In this document: positions 1-11,500 of the stretch, in pieces
Position numbering within the stretch: the first letter of the stretch is position 1
Layout: every line of letters begins with the position of its first letter
The notes under the pieces: model-generated
The model's input: only the letters and a program-made list of their open reading frames with translations
Databases searched by the model: none
Told to the model about the DNA's origin: nothing
Assembly: GCA_035409945.1 (NCBI GenBank)
Contig: DAONQC010000001.1
Span: 248,001 to 312,000, forward strand
Direction: 5' to 3'
DNA from: MWEH01 sp035409945
Lineage (GTDB): Bacteria; Bacillota; Clostridia; Christensenellales; DTU072
DNA length: 64,000 bases
Program-made: the position numbers and the translations under genes

Positions 1-1800
1 AACATCAAATATTTTTCCACTAGGCAAATATACTTGATAACATATTATGTCTCCTTGTTTGGCCACATATTTTTTTGTTGCTTCAACCATAATAAACACT
101 TGCGCTGTTGATGTGCTATTTTCTTGATCATCTCGTAAAACGACCTCTTCATTTCTCTTTATTAAGCTATAGCCATCAATGCAAACATTATTTAGGCGGT
201 AATATAAATCAGATTCGAACGAACCTAGAGTGTATTTATGAGTACTTACAACAGCTTGGTCTAAGACGTTTATGTAATATATATTATTCATATCACTAAG
301 CAATAATATGTCGAAATCATTTATGTTTGTTAAAACAATATCTTCATCGCTATTTTTGTAAACAACATCATCCGAAAGATCTCCCCAACTAGCATTGTTT
401 GTAATAGCCAAATCGGTGCGAATTGCCTTATAGGAGTCTCCCCCCGCACCTGTAGTTTTCGTCACCTTTGTTGCATCGTAGTACTTATAGTAACGAATAA
501 CATCACCCGTTTGGGGCGTATACGCGTTCAGTTCATCAACACACAACCTAGGAGTGTTGTTATATATTCTGGTAAACACAACGTGATTTGCTGGATTTAC
601 TCCATCGTTAAGAGTTACTCCATCAATGGTTTGGGTTGAAGGTACTTGATAATAGCCTGGTCCTGAATAATTTGCATAATAATACGCTTTATTAACTACA
701 TATTTTGGATCGCTAGGGGACATACTTCTACGATATGCAATATACGCCGGGTTACCACCTGGTCCCAAATAAACACCGTCTATCGTACTATTAACATATG
801 ACTGTTGTTCATCATCGCACATCATATATAATATTGTATCCCCAGTTTTCATGGCTCTTGGGTCAGTCGTGATTCCTGAATTATATACTGACAAACTCTC
901 TATTCTGTTTTTCCCACTTCTAGTATAGAAGACCCAACTGTCATTTAATGGTATGTTTGATACATATTTTCCAAAGGAGTCATTCTCTACAACTGAAGCA
1001 TCTTCTTTTTTAACATAAAGAATATCGTCTCCACTATTTGGGATGTATCCAGCATATGACTCTACTCTTCTTTTTCCACCCCTCATGTATGCAATTTGAT
1101 AATCATAAATATTAACATTATCTACAAATCTTTCACCTGAGAGCAAATTGTATGTTGTATCATCATCTTTGTTGTTATATACAATCATATCTCCTGTTTC
1201 TGGTAAATAGTCATTTATTTTAGAATAATAGTTTTTGCCGTCTCTTCGATAAATAGTGGAATTTTCAGGGAAAGACACCCCTCTAATATGGAAGAGACCG
1301 TTTTCGTCTACAGTTAATGCAAATTCTTGAATTTGAAATTGATAATCAACTGCTAATTCATTTGTGTTAATTAAATTGCGAGACGATGGACCATCCTTCA
1401 GTGTTGCTGTAGCATTAATACTAAGTCTAATCCGGCCAGCATGTTGTTCTGCTTCATATGTAAGGTTAGTGCCAAACGAGGCTATCCCCGCTGCTCGTTT
1501 AATGTAACTAGGCAAGACACCTTCGTCATCAGCAATTACCTGGGGTTTGTTTGGAATTGTGCCATTAATATATGCCTCTTTGGTAGCTCTAGCAGGATAA
1601 AGATTCCCTTCAATTGCGGATTCCGAAACCTCTGCTTCAAACATGATTATCTGTGCTCCATCAGCTTGTAAATGCAATATATCTTCAGTGTCTGTAGCAA
1701 TTATATACCATGCATAAGTTAACACCCCGGACACAAATATCAAGGATATAAATATCAATATTAAAGGTATTAAATTTGTCTTAACCAGTACTTTTTTCAT
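1..1800 (-). CDS. Surface protein with SipW-type-like leader and internal repeats, partial at left edge
   Basis: Reading the minus strand from the ATG at 1800 gives 600 codons without a stop, so the C-terminus lies outside the window. The N-terminus MKKVLVKTNLIP is followed by a hydrophobic stretch (about residues 10-30) ending in LTYAWYIIATDTED. This resembles the leaders of TasA/camelysin-type and SipW-dependent matrix proteins; that assignment is inference. Residues about 190-480 contain roughly five imperfect repeats of 50-60 residues with the pattern R-x-G-K, then E/S-S, then Y, then G-D-x-I-x-Y. I recognise no enzymatic motif. It lies 49 bp downstream of the 237-residue protein, whose leader is alike, and is probably in the same transcript. 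A GGAAG sits about 15 bases upstream of the ATG, a rather long spacing. It is probably an extracellular structural or binding protein; the family is unassigned. Confidence 0.75.
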   Translation of the reverse strand, partial: MKKVLVKTNLIPLILIFISLIFVSGVLTYAWYIIATDTEDILHLQADGAQIIMFEAEVSESAIEGNLYPARATKEAYINGTIPNKPQVIADDEGVLPSYIKRAAGIASFGTNLTYEAEQHAGRIRLSINATATLKDGPSSRNLINTNELAVDYQFQIQEFALTVDENGLFHIRGVSFPENSTIYRRDGKNYYSKINDYLPETGDMIVYNNKDDDTTYNLLSGERFVDNVNIYDYQIAYMRGGKRRVESYAGYIPNSGDDILYVKKEDASVVENDSFGKYVSNIPLNDSWVFYTRSGKNRIESLSVYNSGITTDPRAMKTGDTILYMMCDDEQQSYVNSTIDGVYLGPGGNPAYIAYRRSMSPSDPKYVVNKAYYYANYSGPGYYQVPSTQTIDGVTLNDGVNPANHVVFTRIYNNTPRLCVDELNAYTPQTGDVIRYYKYYDATKVTKTTGAGGDSYKAIRTDLAITNNASWGDLSDDVVYKNSDEDIVLTNINDFDILLLSDMNNIYYINVLDQAVVSTHKYTLGSFESDLYYRLNNVCIDGYSLIKRNEEVVLRDDQENSTSTAQVFIMVEATKKYVAKQGDIICYQVYLPSGKIFDV

Positions 1801-1849
1801 TTTACAATAGTTAGTCTTCCTTTTTTTACTGTTTACATTTTAGGTTTCT

Positions 1850-2563
1850 TTAAATCTCAGTTATATATTCAACAGTTAAGTAGAAATTTGTATACATATA
1901 TAGTGGAGCGCTATAGGCGCAAGGTTCATAATCGAAGTATTGTGGCTGAGTTTCTAGCCAATCAAAGTAAGAAACTCCTGGACTTGCTAAGGTGTATTCA
2001 GCAAAACTACTTACACTATCTTGTCCCCATTGCAAGTACTTTACTTCATCTAGGAATATTATATCGAGTATAAAAGCGTTTTCCCCATTTATTACTTGAT
2101 AGAACTCATTTGGATTACTTTCTTTAACTAAATATCCATCGGCATTCGGGAAGTAGGTTATGCCATCTGCCCTAACTCTATATGTCATATTTTCTTCGGG
2201 GCTATATGTGTTTTCTACATATAAATCTATATCGTCTAATGTGCCTTTACTTATTATCAACCTAGATAAATCAATTCTTAATTTTGTACTATCCAACACA
2301 TTAGATGCGCTTAATGTAACGTTTGTATTTATTACATATGGAGCATCCTCATGAGGTGATGGTTTATTTCCCAATTGACCTCCATAGTGACTTGTTTCTA
2401 TAAGTTCGCTCGATATACTTGCTGCAGCACTTTGTTCAGCACCCACTTGAGCATCTTGAGCGGTTACCTCTTCTTGAGCTATATACCAGCCTAAACTCAC
2501 CGTAATAATGCTTATTACGAGGAGAATTATTAATGATATAATCATAGCTAATCTACTTTTCAT
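1850..2563 (-). CDS. Small membrane-anchored pilin-like or matrix-like protein (237 aa)
   Basis: The N-terminus MKSRLAMIISLIILLVISII continues into VSLGWYIAQEEV, a hydrophobic leader similar to that of the next gene downstream (LTYAWYIIA). The rest is acidic, rich in beta-formers and Tyr, with one late Cys, and ends YLTVEYITEI. I recognise no catalytic motif. The ATG at 2563 is preferred over the TTG at 2572 because the GAGG that overlaps the stop codon of the giant gene sits nine bases before this ATG; it would touch the TTG. The coupling to the giant gene (stop at 2575-2577) strongly suggests co-translation and a shared role. A minor fibre subunit, a cell-surface anchor or a TasA-like component are all possible; these are inferences from leader type and position. 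Confidence 0.75.
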   Translation of the reverse strand: MKSRLAMIISLIILLVISIITVSLGWYIAQEEVTAQDAQVGAEQSAAASISSELIETSHYGGQLGNKPSPHEDAPYVINTNVTLSASNVLDSTKLRIDLSRLIISKGTLDDIDLYVENTYSPEENMTYRVRADGITYFPNADGYLVKESNPNEFYQVINGENAFILDIIFLDEVKYLQWGQDSVSSFAEYTLASPGVSYFDWLETQPQYFDYEPCAYSAPLYMYTNFYLTVEYITEI

Positions 2564-2574
2564 TATACTCAACC

Positions 2575-5500
2575 TCAGCTACCTTGTGGGTATTGCCCAT
2601 ATACTATGTTAGGCAAATCATCAAGACTCATACTAGCAATATCGATAATTTTGATTTCTATTTGTATGTTAGGAGAATAAATTATATTTCCATTAGAATC
2701 TATGCCTGCGCCATAATACCATCCACTTAAAGGCTGTGGTTCATAGCTTACAGGAATTAGAATATTTCTAGTTAATTTGAAACTTGCCCAACTATATGCC
2801 TCTATTAGTGCTAGTTGATTATGTACTGATATATTGAATGGCTTTAATGCGCTACCATTATTTATTGTTCCAACATAAAAGTCTTTATATACATAATCAT
2901 TTACTATACCCAAAATACTTTCTGTATCTGTCAACATACTCTCATAATTCTTTGCAGACCCTGTGACTTGAAGGTTAGTTTCTTGTACTATTGCATTATT
3001 CAATAATATCGCATTACTTAAGAATAAATTCTTTGACGCATCATTCCCATTCACATAGTATACAACATTTTCGTCGCCATCAACACCATCACCTAAGAAT
3101 GAGTAGACATTATCAGCAACTTTCATTATGCTCTTGATAGACTGTAATGGAGTTGGCATTGGGCTAAGCAATTCTTGATCCTCATAGAACGTAACGCCTG
3201 CAATCGCAGCATTAATCCCGCCATTTTCAACAATATTTGCTACAAGCCCGCCGACTTTTATAACAGCACCCATAGCAGTCGTTGTATCAATTTCCACAAA
3301 GCTACTAATCCCATTTATAATAGATACTTTCCCGCTTATATCGTTATTAACAGCACCCAGTACTCCGCCAACATTGCCTCCAGCTGTCGCATTTGCATAT
3401 ATATATCCAACTGCAGTTGTATTTTCTATCATTCCTCCAGTTATAATACCTGCTATTGCTCCTACTTCAATGGGAGTTGAGCTGTTTGCAACAATTGTAC
3501 CATGGAAGCTAGAATCTTTAATTATTCCTGTGGTCGACACTCTAGCTGCAATAGTCCCTACTATAGCAAAGTTAACAGCAGTAATAGAAGCTCTTCTTAA
3601 ATGTATATTTTTAACCTCTCCTGTTAGCTCGCCAAACATTCCCACATTTCCTGTATCAAGATTTCCTGATATAGATAAATCAAATATTTCAAACCCTTGC
3701 CCATCATATAAGCCATCAAAGCTACTTGGTGTATTATAAGTTCCATACCCACCATTCTGTACAGCATAAACATCGTTTGTTTGAGTATATGTCAGCGTTA
3801 TTCCTTCGCCTTCACCATATTCAAATTTAGCTCTTGTTAGTCCATTTATATCACTACCCAAATTAATTATGTCATTTGAATCGTTGATGATAAATTTATA
3901 GTCACTAATAGTTAAAGCGGGATTTGCAAGCCCAACCGATGTTAACTGTAGTATTGGTACATTATATTCATAGTTATTATGATTGATTATATCGTCTATG
4001 GTTATGTATACTCTTTCTTCTTCTACCAATATACTGCCAACATACATAGTATACTTAGCACCTATAAGGCTTAAGCTCTCACTTATCCAGTTGTTCTCTA
4101 TTCTAAATGAAGAGGTAGTCATTCCATCATTTGTCAACATGGTTTGCAATTGAGCTGCTGTTATATCTACTGCATCGGCGGGTAATGCGATGCTATGAAC
4201 TCCTACCGGCTTTCTTCCTGCAACAGCTCTTGCTGTTTCAAGACTTTGAACAGAGTTGGTATATGTAACCTTTAATTCTCTAGGTAATATTCTATATAAT
4301 CCATCTGCTGGACTTTCGGCTATAGTCACATCATAGTTAACATTACTATTCGCATCTGCAGTTGTTAAACCTGGAGCAATATAAATAGTATAATCACCAG
4401 CATCTTTTGCATTTACGCCAGACACAGCATTTCCAAGTGGGTCTAATCCTTGAATATATGCTTGTCCTACGAAATAATTACCTTCAAATAATTCATTGAT
4501 ATCTGTGTTTATAACCTCATCATGTATTGACCCAAACAATACCGTATCGTTAAGAACTCTTATGTTCGTAGTACTATTATATATCATGTGCACACCCGTT
4601 CCATTATACATATGGTTGGCAAGCAGGCTCTTTGATATGCTAATAGGTCTTCTTAACACAACTTTAGGATCACTTGGTGTAGAAGTAGCTCTATACTCTA
4701 CATATGATAAGTTCTCTTGTTCAGCTTCTATATCATTAACATAATAGTTATCATGCGCAAATACATTAAAGATAAATTTGATTAAATTAGCTTTTACTGA
4801 AGGTTCAGCGACATCGTCTTCACCGTCGGTTCTAAACATCGATTCTATGTTATAAAAACTAAACTTAACGCCATCTTCGCCATTTTGATCTCCATCTATC
4901 ATATTACTTACAACCCATTTAAACTCAAAATCGCTTTCACCAGTTGTGGTTGTATGTGTCTCAGTTCTAACAGGAACACCAGTTGAATAGTCAACGGTAG
5001 CTGTAGTTCCAGTCTGGGATATCCCAAATAAATTACTGCCATTATAATATTTAAAGAGATTAGAAAGATCTGTAAATTCAATTCCAAGTTGTCGCTTCAA
5101 TATCTCCCAATTTAATTTGCGTTGCGAATCGATTTGTGAAACAGATGGAAGTATATAGTTATAATCATATAGAGAACCTCCCCCAACGACTCCGCCCGTC
5201 CAAGCCTCTGGATCACTAACTTCAGTCAGTAGTCCACCCTTTATTCTAACAACCTCAGCTATATACTTACCAGCATTAATTTGACTAGCTAAATTTAAAA
5301 CTACAGGGACAGAAAGTCTAGTACAATGTATATCTGGCGTAGTATCTAGCGAAACATAATATCTTGTTTTATTGGCTCCTTGCGTACCGTTTCCAATGAA
5401 CATTCCAACCTCATCAACCGTTGTCGGAGATACTATCATTGGAGCTGTCAAAGTTCCAGCCAGATTCTGTAATAAAATATCCGAGTAAAAACCAAGTCCT

Positions 5501-8500
5501 GCAGGCGCTGAATATAAACCTCCAACAACAGGAGTGACACCGTGCGATTCGCCGTCATAAATGTATGGATTTAACGGATCATACAATGTTTCTGTTCCAG
5601 CTTGATACCAAGTAATGTCAAGCCCAAACTTATTCATCAGCATTTCTCTTTGTGGGTCTAAGAGTACGTAGTTCGTTGAATAATATCTAGGTGAACCCAT
5701 ATCGTTAGCATAGAAATTAGCAACTGCATCATATGTTCCAGCTAGTTTGAATTCTCCTGCTATTCCATTGTTATATACGTAATCGTTAACCTCCGTATCA
5801 TATGTATATTTATGAGTATCTTGTGATATAAATTGATCTGGATTAATATACAACCCTATTCTTCCAGCGACGCCATCACTGCCAACAGCATCTATAAAGG
5901 CACCGACATTATCAAATTGATCATAGCCGTTATACATTATTGCTTCAGCCATAGCTATTGCAACATTATTAAACTCCCACTTAACTAAACTTATCTTTGG
6001 TTCAATTGTTAATATTGCATTCTTAGACCAAGATAAATAATTTGCAGTTTCTAGGATTTCAGCTAAAATAAAGTATTTTTGAGCATTTCTTGCTGTTTGA
6101 CTTGTAAATGTTGTATACGAATATCTCTGTAGTCCAGCATGTACTTCAGGATCATAAACAACTACTTCATATATAATTTCCTCTTCAACAAGTTCTTCAA
6201 CAATTACAAAACCACCGTCAATATTTGGTACTAAATACTTATATTGCGCTGTCGCAAAGCTATTATCGGGGTAATAAATATCTACAGCATCAACAAGATT
6301 TGGCTCAGCGGCAGAGTTAGTAACAACCATGTTAACATACTGACCTTTATATGTTATCACGTTATCCTCATAGAAGAAAACAGTCGTAATATCACCTTTA
6401 GTTACTTTTACATGGACTTGACCTGACCAAGCATTATAGTTTTGAGTAGCAATAATGCTTGCTACGATAGTATACGACCCTGTACCAACATTTTTAACTC
6501 CATTGTTACCTGTAACTCCATCAGACCCAACATCTCCACCTGTATATGTAACTATTATATTAATGCTGCTATCATACTGATAGGTTAGCGTCACAATTGA
6601 AGTAGAATAATATGGAGACGCATTTGATGTAGTAGCAAAATACCTTCTAGGTGTACCATCTGAGTATTCGAATGAATCCTCAAGTGCTTCAGTACCATCT
6701 CCAAAGGTCACGTTTGTTATGTCTGCTTTTTGCACTGTAACTTCCTTATTATTATTGCTCAAATCATAGTTAATAGACATATTAATGGAAGTGGAGGGAT
6801 ATACAAAATTTAATGAAGCAGTAATGACGTATACTCCCGCATCTCTAATCGTATATACTTGCTCATTACTCTTTGTAACTGTAAGGGTTAGATTTGCAGT
6901 TGATGAACCTATATATGTTGGGTCATCACCTATTACTGTTATAGTTGCAGATATGCCAGTTAAAAAGTCAGTTCCTTGATAGACATATTCTGCATTTAAT
7001 CCACTCCAAGTAATAGAAACAACTACAGGCGCAATTACACAAGTCTTACTCTCATTTTCAATCTCTATTGTGTAGTTATTTACATAAGGCTCGCCACCTT
7101 CATCTAGTGCAGAAGCATTTATTGTTGCTACTGCATAATATGTACCTGCGTTTCTGTACTGACTAATCTCAATTGTATGACTAGTATCTGCATAGAATGT
7201 TACATCTAAATCTGCCTGTCCACCATTTGATTGAGTACGATCCTTTCCTTCAAGATTAAAGTATGCCGTACTTTCTCTAACATAACCATTGTATATAATT
7301 TCAGTATTGCTCCAATATGCTGTTGTTTCTTTCTTAGTTATACTTACTCCCGTAGTTATGTTAGACATAGTATAGTTATTTTGATCAGTACCAGATAAAT
7401 CGAAAGTTATGACATTTGCTTGAGATACATTTTTCGAATTGAAGTAAGCTGTCACAGTTAAATCGTCGCCAGTATAAATTCCTTGGCCTACAAAAGATGT
7501 TATTTCGCCAAACTTATTTGTCCCATTGTAAACCATGGTCCAACCACCTGCTGGTGTTGAAGCAACTAAAGTGCGTTCATTTATAACGCCAGTATTTACA
7601 TTGGTTATGAAATAGTTATTACATACTCCACCACCGCTAGTATGCGTTACAGCAAAGATGATAGTCTTATTAGTCCCTACGTTTTTATTATCATAGTTAC
7701 CAGTAACTAGATGAGTTGTGGATTCATTAACGCCTTGCTCGTTTAATGTTACAAAATTAGATACAGTAAATGCGGGCGCGACGGTATCGCTGTCATAAAT
7801 CTTTGTCCACTCATTTACAGGTGTTACTGTCAATGCTCTTCTAGCAATTGTTAGAGTTGCCGTGTCGGTCTCATCATTTGAGGAATTTGGCCACGGATAA
7901 TAGTTATCTGCTCCACCATGGCTATTTGCTTGAATTGCTATTGTTGCTTTGATATAGTACGTACCAGCATCAACTTTTCCTGTAAAATTATATTGATACT
8001 CTACAGACGGACTAGGATCTAACTTATACTTATATGAATATATAACAGTATCACTACCCAATAAAGTTGCTGATGTAATCGATGAATCAGTTGGGTTAAT
8101 TTTACTAGTACCTAAGCTAATATAATGCGTGAACCCGTCGTATGTAACTGTATTATCAACCATATAACGACTGACATAGGCTTTTGCCATAACTAGTGGT
8201 TTTTCTAGCACTTGCGGTGGGCTACCGTGGTCAAAATTATAGTTAGGATTATCACTAGTTACACTCACTTTGTAATATCCAGCTCTCATAAATGTTGCGA
8301 TAGCGCTATAATCACCTGTTTGTGTAGAGCTCCAACTAATGGATAATGCTAGATTCTTGTATAAATTATCTCCTACAACATCTGCAGCAACCAAAGCATA
8401 ACATGCGGATAGCGAGTCAGTTTGATTTAATCCGTTATATGTATATGAACCATCAAATCCAGTCCATATTACTGTAGCATTATACGGGTTTATAGTTAAT

Positions 8501-11500
8501 GTATTAGTATACTCTTGTGTCACATAGTTACTATTAGTGAGCTTTGCTTTTATGTAATACACACCTGCATTTTTCACACCAACAAAAGCAGTAGAGTATG
8601 CTCCTCCTTCAGTTTGAGTATACCAGTATTCAATAGTTGCTACATCTCCCACATAGGAAGTCTCATTTGATGGACTTATTGCTGTACTTAACACTTGCTC
8701 TGCACTGGTTCCAGAAGACAAGCTCGAGCCACTACTAACTCTTATTATATTCAAATATGCCGTGAGCCCATCATAAGTCATTGTTGCAGTAGTTAGATAG
8801 AAAATTGAACTGCTCGAATCAGAGTTATACATTATAGCTTTGTCTATCGTCAACGAACTAGATAACTGTAACTTCTTATAGTTTGGATTAAAATCAGCAT
8901 GTGTAGGATCATTTACGACAGCATTTATGACATAATATCCAGCACTCTTGGCTCTATTCTCAAGATTAGCTGAATCATACACTAAAGCGCTGTCCTTAGG
9001 CGACATAGAATAAATGACAGGTAATGTTTCTCCATATTGGGATTGATTAGTGTTTGTCGCAACAGTTCTTACCGAACCATTATATGTATAAGTCCCACCA
9101 CCTGTTAACGAAATCCCAGTTATTGTAGCTTGGGCAATTGTCAATATTGCCTCTTTTCCTAACCATTCGTTATAATTCAAATATCCATCTGTAATATTAT
9201 CCGATGTGATGCTCGCCTTTAAATAGTATATGCCAGCATTCTTCGCACCAGTAAATGGGTCCCAGTCCCCTGTATATCCAAATCCTGCAGCATTAGTTGT
9301 GTACGTGTATGTGACTGTTGCAGTGTCCGTGCCTAAAAGTGATACTGGTGTTTTATTGCTTCCAGCTGGATTATATGGAGCAGTATTAACAGTTGTACTA
9401 CTTGTGCCAGCTGAAATATAGTGATTATTTGTGTCATATTCTACAGAATCATTCAAGAAATATAACCCTATAGTTGCTTTATGCATCCTTATTTGTTTGT
9501 AAAGTTCAGCAAATGAATAGTTTGGATTATCGTTTCTTGCCCAGAATCTATAGTAGCCTGCATTTTTGAATGTTGTAGCACTATTATATGTGCCACCTTC
9601 TGTCACAGAATACAATAAATCTTCAACCAAATTAAGCCTATGCTCGGCATTTCCTTCTACTATATCAGCTCCAACAAGATTATAATAGGCTATAACACTA
9701 CTCATTTGATTATGACCCGAATATGTATATGTTGCAGTATCACCTACCCAAACAAGCGTTACAGTAAGAGGAGATATCGTCAATACTGCAGTTAAGGTCA
9801 CATCGTTATAGTTTGAATTAGTTAGTTTAGCTTGAATATAATACGTACCTGCATCTTTTATACCTGTAAATACCGATGTATATTCTCCACCTAAAGTTGT
9901 TGTATATTTATAAGTTATAGTCGCGTTATCTCCAGTATATAATTTATTATTTGCGGGACTAATTGCTAATTGAACAACTTGAGTGGCTCCGCTTCCAGAA
10001 GATAAACTAACGCCTGTACTGCTTGTTACAACATTTAGATATGCTTTATATGAGTCATATGTCATGCTCCCATTGTTAAAGTAGAACGCACCTGTTACTG
10101 TATCCAAATTGTTGTTCATTGTTGCTTTATTAACTAATAAACTAGCAGGTATGGTTAATGGTGCATAGTTACTATTATATCCATCTGCAGTAGTCTCATT
10201 TATGTATGCGGTAATCGTATAGTTACCGGCACTCTTTGCACCATTATTAATTCCACCATTTGCTGAATCAACCGGGCTCATAGCATATCTAACAGGAACA
10301 GATAGCCCGTGTTGTGTCTCTTCTTCTGACACTTCTAAGACATGTACTGAACCATCATAGGTTACTTCATCCCCAGTAAATGTAATGTTACTTATGTTTG
10401 CAATTTTAACTTCTAATGTTGCTGTATCACTGAACAACTTGTAGTTATTTCCAGCATTAATAGCGGCCTTTATATAGTATATTCCAACATTATATGCGCC
10501 ATTGAAAACTAACCACCCCCCACCATATGTAAGGCTTACAGTATTATAGGTATATGAAACGGTAGCAGTGTCGGAACCTAGTAAACTAATGGTCTCATTA
10601 CCATTTGTGTATGTCCTTGTACTTACCACTGTTTGGCTAGTGCCAACGGCAATGAAATGAGTTGTATTATCAAACACTACTTCGTTATCAAGTAAGTATC
10701 TTAATATCGTAGCTTGTTCCATGTATAGATTTTTTTCTACAATCGTATTATTAAACGAATAGTTCGGATTCGGACAGGATACACTGGCTACATAATATCC
10801 AGCATTCTTAAACTCACTAACTGCATTATATGTCCCAGTTTCTGTTAATGAGAACACATAAGCTACATTGAGAGAAACGTCTCCTCCACCGTCTGCAACA
10901 ACTAGTTTAAATGTAGCTGAAATGCTACTGTTTTGCGAATGTCCATTGTATACATAATCGCCATCGACACCAGACCAAGTCACCGTTGCTTCATAAGGCG
11001 ATATAGTCAATATCGCAGTTTTTACTACATTATTGTAGTTTGCGTTAATTAGTTCAGCTTGGATATAATATGTTCCTTTATCTTTCACACCAGCAAATAC
11101 TGAAGTATATTCTCCACCAGAAACCGTTGTATATTTGTAAGCTATAGTAGCATTATCTCCAGTATATGTCGTGGCGTTTGCGGGGCTAATAGCAACTTGA
11201 AGTACTTGAGTTGCCCCGCTTCCGGAAGATAAGCTAGTTCCAGTGCTAGTTGTTATAACATTCAAAAATGCGTTATATCCATCATATGTCATATTTCCAT
11301 TAAGCAAATAGAAATCGCCATTCGCATCTAGCTTGTTATACATTGTGGCTTTAGTTATTTTAATGTCTGCCTGTAACTCAAGAGGAATATAGTTACTATT
11401 TACTGTTATGTTTGCAGTAACTTGATACTCTCCAGCACTCTTAGCTCTATTTGCAAGATTACCAGAATCATACACTAACGCACTATCTTGAGGATTCATA

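Noticed and set aside
3374..3739. A 121-codon plus-strand frame
   Set aside because: Antisense to the GLUG-like part of the giant gene, with low-complexity composition. It is a shadow frame.
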